Shown in pieces: positions 5,694 through 5,887 of a stretch of 5,887 nt of DNA. The position numbers were made by a program, and so were the translations under genes. Numbering within the stretch: the stretch's first letter is position 1; each line of letters opens with the position of its first letter. A model generated the notes under the pieces. That model ran no database searches. It saw only the letters and a list, made by a program, of their open reading frames with translations, and was not told where the DNA came from. This stretch comes from Anaerolineales bacterium UBA2232 (lineage in GTDB: Bacteria > Chloroflexota > Anaerolineae > UBA2200), in assembly GCA_002348045.1 (NCBI GenBank), contig DDYO01000253.1, positions 1 to 5,887 of the forward strand, in the 5' to 3' direction.

Positions 5694-5887
5694 CTATCTC
5701 CTCTGGAGCTTGGCCCACGTTGAGGACAGATGGACGTGTGGGGAGCTGATGCCTCCACCGATGCGCCCCGTCGCAAGCTTTAGCAGGAACTCGACCGATC
5801 CCACAAAGGGGTCCATCTCGACGTAGGCGCCGCCAATCTCATGGGCGGTATGGGCATCACTCCCCGCGCCGGCAGCGATGCCTCCGT
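5694..5887 (-). CDS. PHP-domain metal-dependent phosphoesterase (C-terminal 63 codons only)
   Basis: The gene enters from the right edge and ends at TAG 5694-5696; 63 codons are visible with no start. The fragment contains GAGSDAHTAHEIGGAYVEM, the final metal-binding motif of PHP-domain proteins (GSDAH, Asp and His as ligands, then the EIG turn). A tail with SPHVHLSSTWAKL, also seen at the end of PHP phosphoesterases, follows. The PHP group includes histidinol phosphatase, polymerase-linked domains and stand-alone phosphoesterases hydrolysing phosphate esters with two or three metal ions. Which type this is cannot be told from the fragment. It precedes the PrsW-like gene by 6 nt and carries that gene's ribosome site, so the two are probably translated as a coupled pair. 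Confidence 0.82.
   Translation of the reverse strand, partial: GGIAAGAGSDAHTAHEIGGAYVEMDPFVGSVEFLLKLATGRIGGGISSPHVHLSSTWAKLQRR
5698..5702 (-). promoter_or_regulatory. Ribosome binding site of the PrsW-like gene, inside the PHP gene
   Basis: AGGAG on the minus strand lies in the last two sense codons of the PHP gene, 10 nt before GTG 5687. A second GAGG at 5691-5694 is only 3 nt from the start and probably too close. The arrangement implies translational coupling. Confidence 0.6.

Noticed and set aside
1..5887. CRISPR arrays, tRNA or rRNA genes, insertion sequences, phage or attachment sites
   Set aside because: No regularly spaced repeats, cloverleaf-like or rRNA segments, transposase frames or terminal inverted repeats were seen on either strand.

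Overview
The window is bacterial, gene-dense and moderately GC-rich, with mostly canonical Shine-Dalgarno sequences and ATG or GTG starts. No rRNA, tRNA, phage or transposon gene is visible, so taxonomy can only be inferred. The mix of a DUF4405-type membrane protein, a PrsW-type protease, a PHP-type phosphoesterase and an sgc-like sugar cluster would suit a Chloroflexota (Anaerolineae-like) or similar environmental bacterium. Confidence in that is low.

Left part, + strand (1-2361): three adjacent genes form an apparent operon. They are an M42-family metal-dependent hydrolase (cut by the left edge), a BtpA/SgcQ-family TIM-barrel protein, and a divergent ribulose-phosphate 3-epimerase-like protein whose GTG start directly follows the stop of the BtpA gene. 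This is the same set and order of non-transport genes as sgcX, sgcQ and sgcE in the poorly understood E. coli sgc locus, but with no PTS genes between them. It is the most interesting part of the window. A 15-bp perfect inverted repeat at 2443-2478 separates this operon from the converging minus-strand genes.

Middle part, - strand (2502-3483): a two-gene unit. The first gene encodes a small DUF4405-like membrane protein with histidines placed as in b-type cytochromes. The second encodes a membrane-anchored extracytoplasmic protein with a low-complexity linker and a small beta-rich C-terminal domain. Ribosome binding sites show that both true starts lie well inside the longest reading frames. 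A mostly non-coding stretch of about 300 bases follows, containing the likely terminator of gpmA.

Right part, - strand (3783-5887): a complete 2,3-bisphosphoglycerate-dependent phosphoglycerate mutase (gpmA) with its own promoter (perfect TATAAT, 17-bp spacer). Upstream lies a PrsW-like intramembrane protease whose GTG start is six bases after the stop of a PHP-domain phosphoesterase. Only the last 63 codons of that phosphoesterase are in the window. The PHP and PrsW genes look translationally coupled.
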